Assembly (NCBI GenBank): GCA_004144935.1
Contig: SDZP01000203.1
Coordinates: forward strand, 1-6,441
Direction: 5' to 3'
Length of the DNA stretch: 6,441 nucleotides
From: Caulobacteraceae bacterium
GTDB lineage: Bacteria; Pseudomonadota; Alphaproteobacteria; Caulobacterales; Caulobacteraceae
The translations under genes and the position numbers were made by a program. Below are positions 5,465 to 6,441 of this stretch, piece after piece; within the stretch, counting starts at the first letter, position 1; each line of letters opens with the position of its first letter. The notes under the pieces are model-generated. The model was given only the letters and a program-made list of their open reading frames with translations, did not search any database and had not been told where the DNA came from.

Positions 5465-5470
5465 GCGGGG
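5464..5470 (+). promoter_or_regulatory. Ribosome binding site of the arylsulfatase
   Basis: GGCGGGG lies 7 nt before the ATG at 5478 but only 1 nt before the in-frame ATG at 5472. The spacing favours 5478 as the start. Its first base is the last base of the inverted repeat, so a hairpin or a bound regulator could hinder ribosome access. Confidence 0.5.
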
Positions 5471-5477
5471 AATGGAA

Positions 5478-6441
5478 ATGGTCCAGTTCAGGCGGATGGC
5501 GAAAGCCGGGCTGGCGCTCCTTGGCCTGGCCACCCTGCTCGCCTTCGGCCCAAGCGCCGCCGCGCCCGCGCCGGGCAAACAGCCCAACATCGTCCTCATC
5601 CTGATCGATGACGCCGGTTATACCGACCTCGGCGCCTACGGTTCCGAGATCGCCACCCCGACGATCGACGCCCTGGCCGCGGGCGGCACAAAGTTCGCCA
5701 ACTTCCACGCCTCGCCGATGTGCGCGCCCTCACGAGCCATGCTGCTGACCGGCGTCGACAGCCACACCGCAGGCGTCGCCAACCTGCCCGAGAGCACCCC
5801 GCCCGAGCATCGCGGCAACCCTGCCTACCAAGGCCATCTGTCGAAGGACGTGGTCACCGTCGCCAGCCAGTTGCAGGCCGCCGGCTATCGCACCTACATG
5901 GCCGGCAAATGGCACCTGGGCCACACGCCGGACGCCCTGCCCAACGCCCGCGGCTTCGACCGTTCGCTGGCCCTGGAGGCCACCGGCGGCGACAACTTCC
6001 AGCAGCGGCCCTACTTCCCGATCTACGACGGAAGCGAATGGTACGAGGATGGCCGCAAGACCACCCTGCCGAAGGACTTCTATTCCTCGAAGCTGCTGGT
6101 CGACCGGATGATCGGCTACATCGACAGCGCCCCCAGGGACGGCCGCCCCTTCTTCGCCTACCTGCCGATGCTGGCCATCCACATGCCGGTCCAGGCCCCG
6201 GCCGAATACATGGCCCGGTACGAGGGCCGCTACGACGGCGGCTGGGCCGCCCTGCGCCAGGCCCGCAAGGCCGGAGCCGTCCGCGCCGGGCTGATCGACG
6301 CCGAGACCGCCATGGGTCCGATGCCGGCCAACGTCGCCGACTGGAACAGGCTTTCGAAGACGGACCAGCAGGCCTGGGCCCGGCGCATGGCCGTCAACGC
6401 CGGCATGCTGCAGGCGATGGACGCCAACCTCGGCCGCCTCG
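5478..6441 (+). CDS. Exported arylsulfatase (formylglycine type), 3' end missing
   Basis: The frame runs off the window after 321 codons; family members are usually about 500-560 residues. The N-terminus has a Sec signal peptide: FRR, then a hydrophobic core AGLALLGLATLLAFG at 10-24, with likely cleavage after the SAAA at 26-29. The mature part is an alkaline-phosphatase-fold sulfatase. Metal-binding D44-D45 lie in LILIDDAGYTDLGAYGS; the sulfatase signature C82-A-P-S-R86 begins CAPSRAMLLTG; GKWHLG carries K144 and H146; and H235 lies in AIHMPVQAP. C82 must be converted to formylglycine by a separate enzyme (CxPxR recognition) before export; that gene is not in this window. The protein would hydrolyse sulfate esters in the periplasm, giving sulfate and an alcohol or phenol. 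Remaining metal ligands expected in the C-terminal half are beyond the edge. The P450 is divergent with a 167-bp gap containing a strong inverted repeat. Confidence 0.93.
   Translation, partial: MVQFRRMAKAGLALLGLATLLAFGPSAAAPAPGKQPNIVLILIDDAGYTDLGAYGSEIATPTIDALAAGGTKFANFHASPMCAPSRAMLLTGVDSHTAGVANLPESTPPEHRGNPAYQGHLSKDVVTVASQLQAAGYRTYMAGKWHLGHTPDALPNARGFDRSLALEATGGDNFQQRPYFPIYDGSEWYEDGRKTTLPKDFYSSKLLVDRMIGYIDSAPRDGRPFFAYLPMLAIHMPVQAPAEYMARYEGRYDGGWAALRQARKAGAVRAGLIDAETAMGPMPANVADWNRLSKTDQQAWARRMAVNAGMLQAMDANLGRL

Noticed and set aside
1..6441. CRISPR array, tRNA, rRNA, transposase or phage genes
   Set aside because: No regularly spaced direct repeats, tRNA-like folds or integrase/transposase motifs were seen on either strand.

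Overview
The window reads as high-GC DNA from an alphaproteobacterium. Coding frames show a strong G/C bias at third codon positions, and several regulatory candidates fit the Caulobacter-type promoter pattern (TTGaCgS / GCTANAWC) better than the E. coli one. The gene set (acyl-CoA dehydrogenase, acyl-CoA synthetase, class I P450, arylsulfatase) suits Caulobacter, Phenylobacterium or a sphingomonad-like relative. The genus is an inference from memory of such gene sets; no marker gene is present.

Layout, left to right. 1-155: the last 50 codons of a membrane protein. 234-1436: acyl-CoA dehydrogenase. 1443-1591: a nested imperfect palindrome of about 149 bp, filling nearly all the space before the next gene. 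1613-3205: acyl-CoA synthetase of the FadD type. 3202-3360 (minus): a 52-residue single-helix membrane protein, convergent with the synthetase. 3435-3809 (minus): a membrane-anchored Excalibur calcium-binding domain protein. 3914-4087 (plus): a 57-residue charged small protein, divergent from the Excalibur gene. 4084-5310 (minus): cytochrome P450, convergent with the small protein. 5478-6441 (plus): an exported arylsulfatase cut by the window end, divergent from the P450.

How they could work together. The dehydrogenase and the synthetase supply CoA activation and alpha,beta-dehydrogenation of an acyl substrate. The P450 could hydroxylate a hydrophobic substrate, and the arylsulfatase could release sulfate from an ester in the periplasm. 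A shared role in breaking down a sulfated or hydrophobic compound is possible but inferred only from proximity. The middle block of small genes looks unrelated.

The strongest non-coding signals are three. The first is a perfect 11-bp inverted repeat with a 7-nt spacer in the P450/sulfatase divergent region, overlapping the best -10 candidate of the sulfatase. The second is the large nested palindrome between the dehydrogenase and synthetase genes. The third is that both convergent gene pairs terminate on the same 4-bp CTAG, so each pair overlaps by exactly 4 bp. I did not find a clearly new defence or mobile system here.
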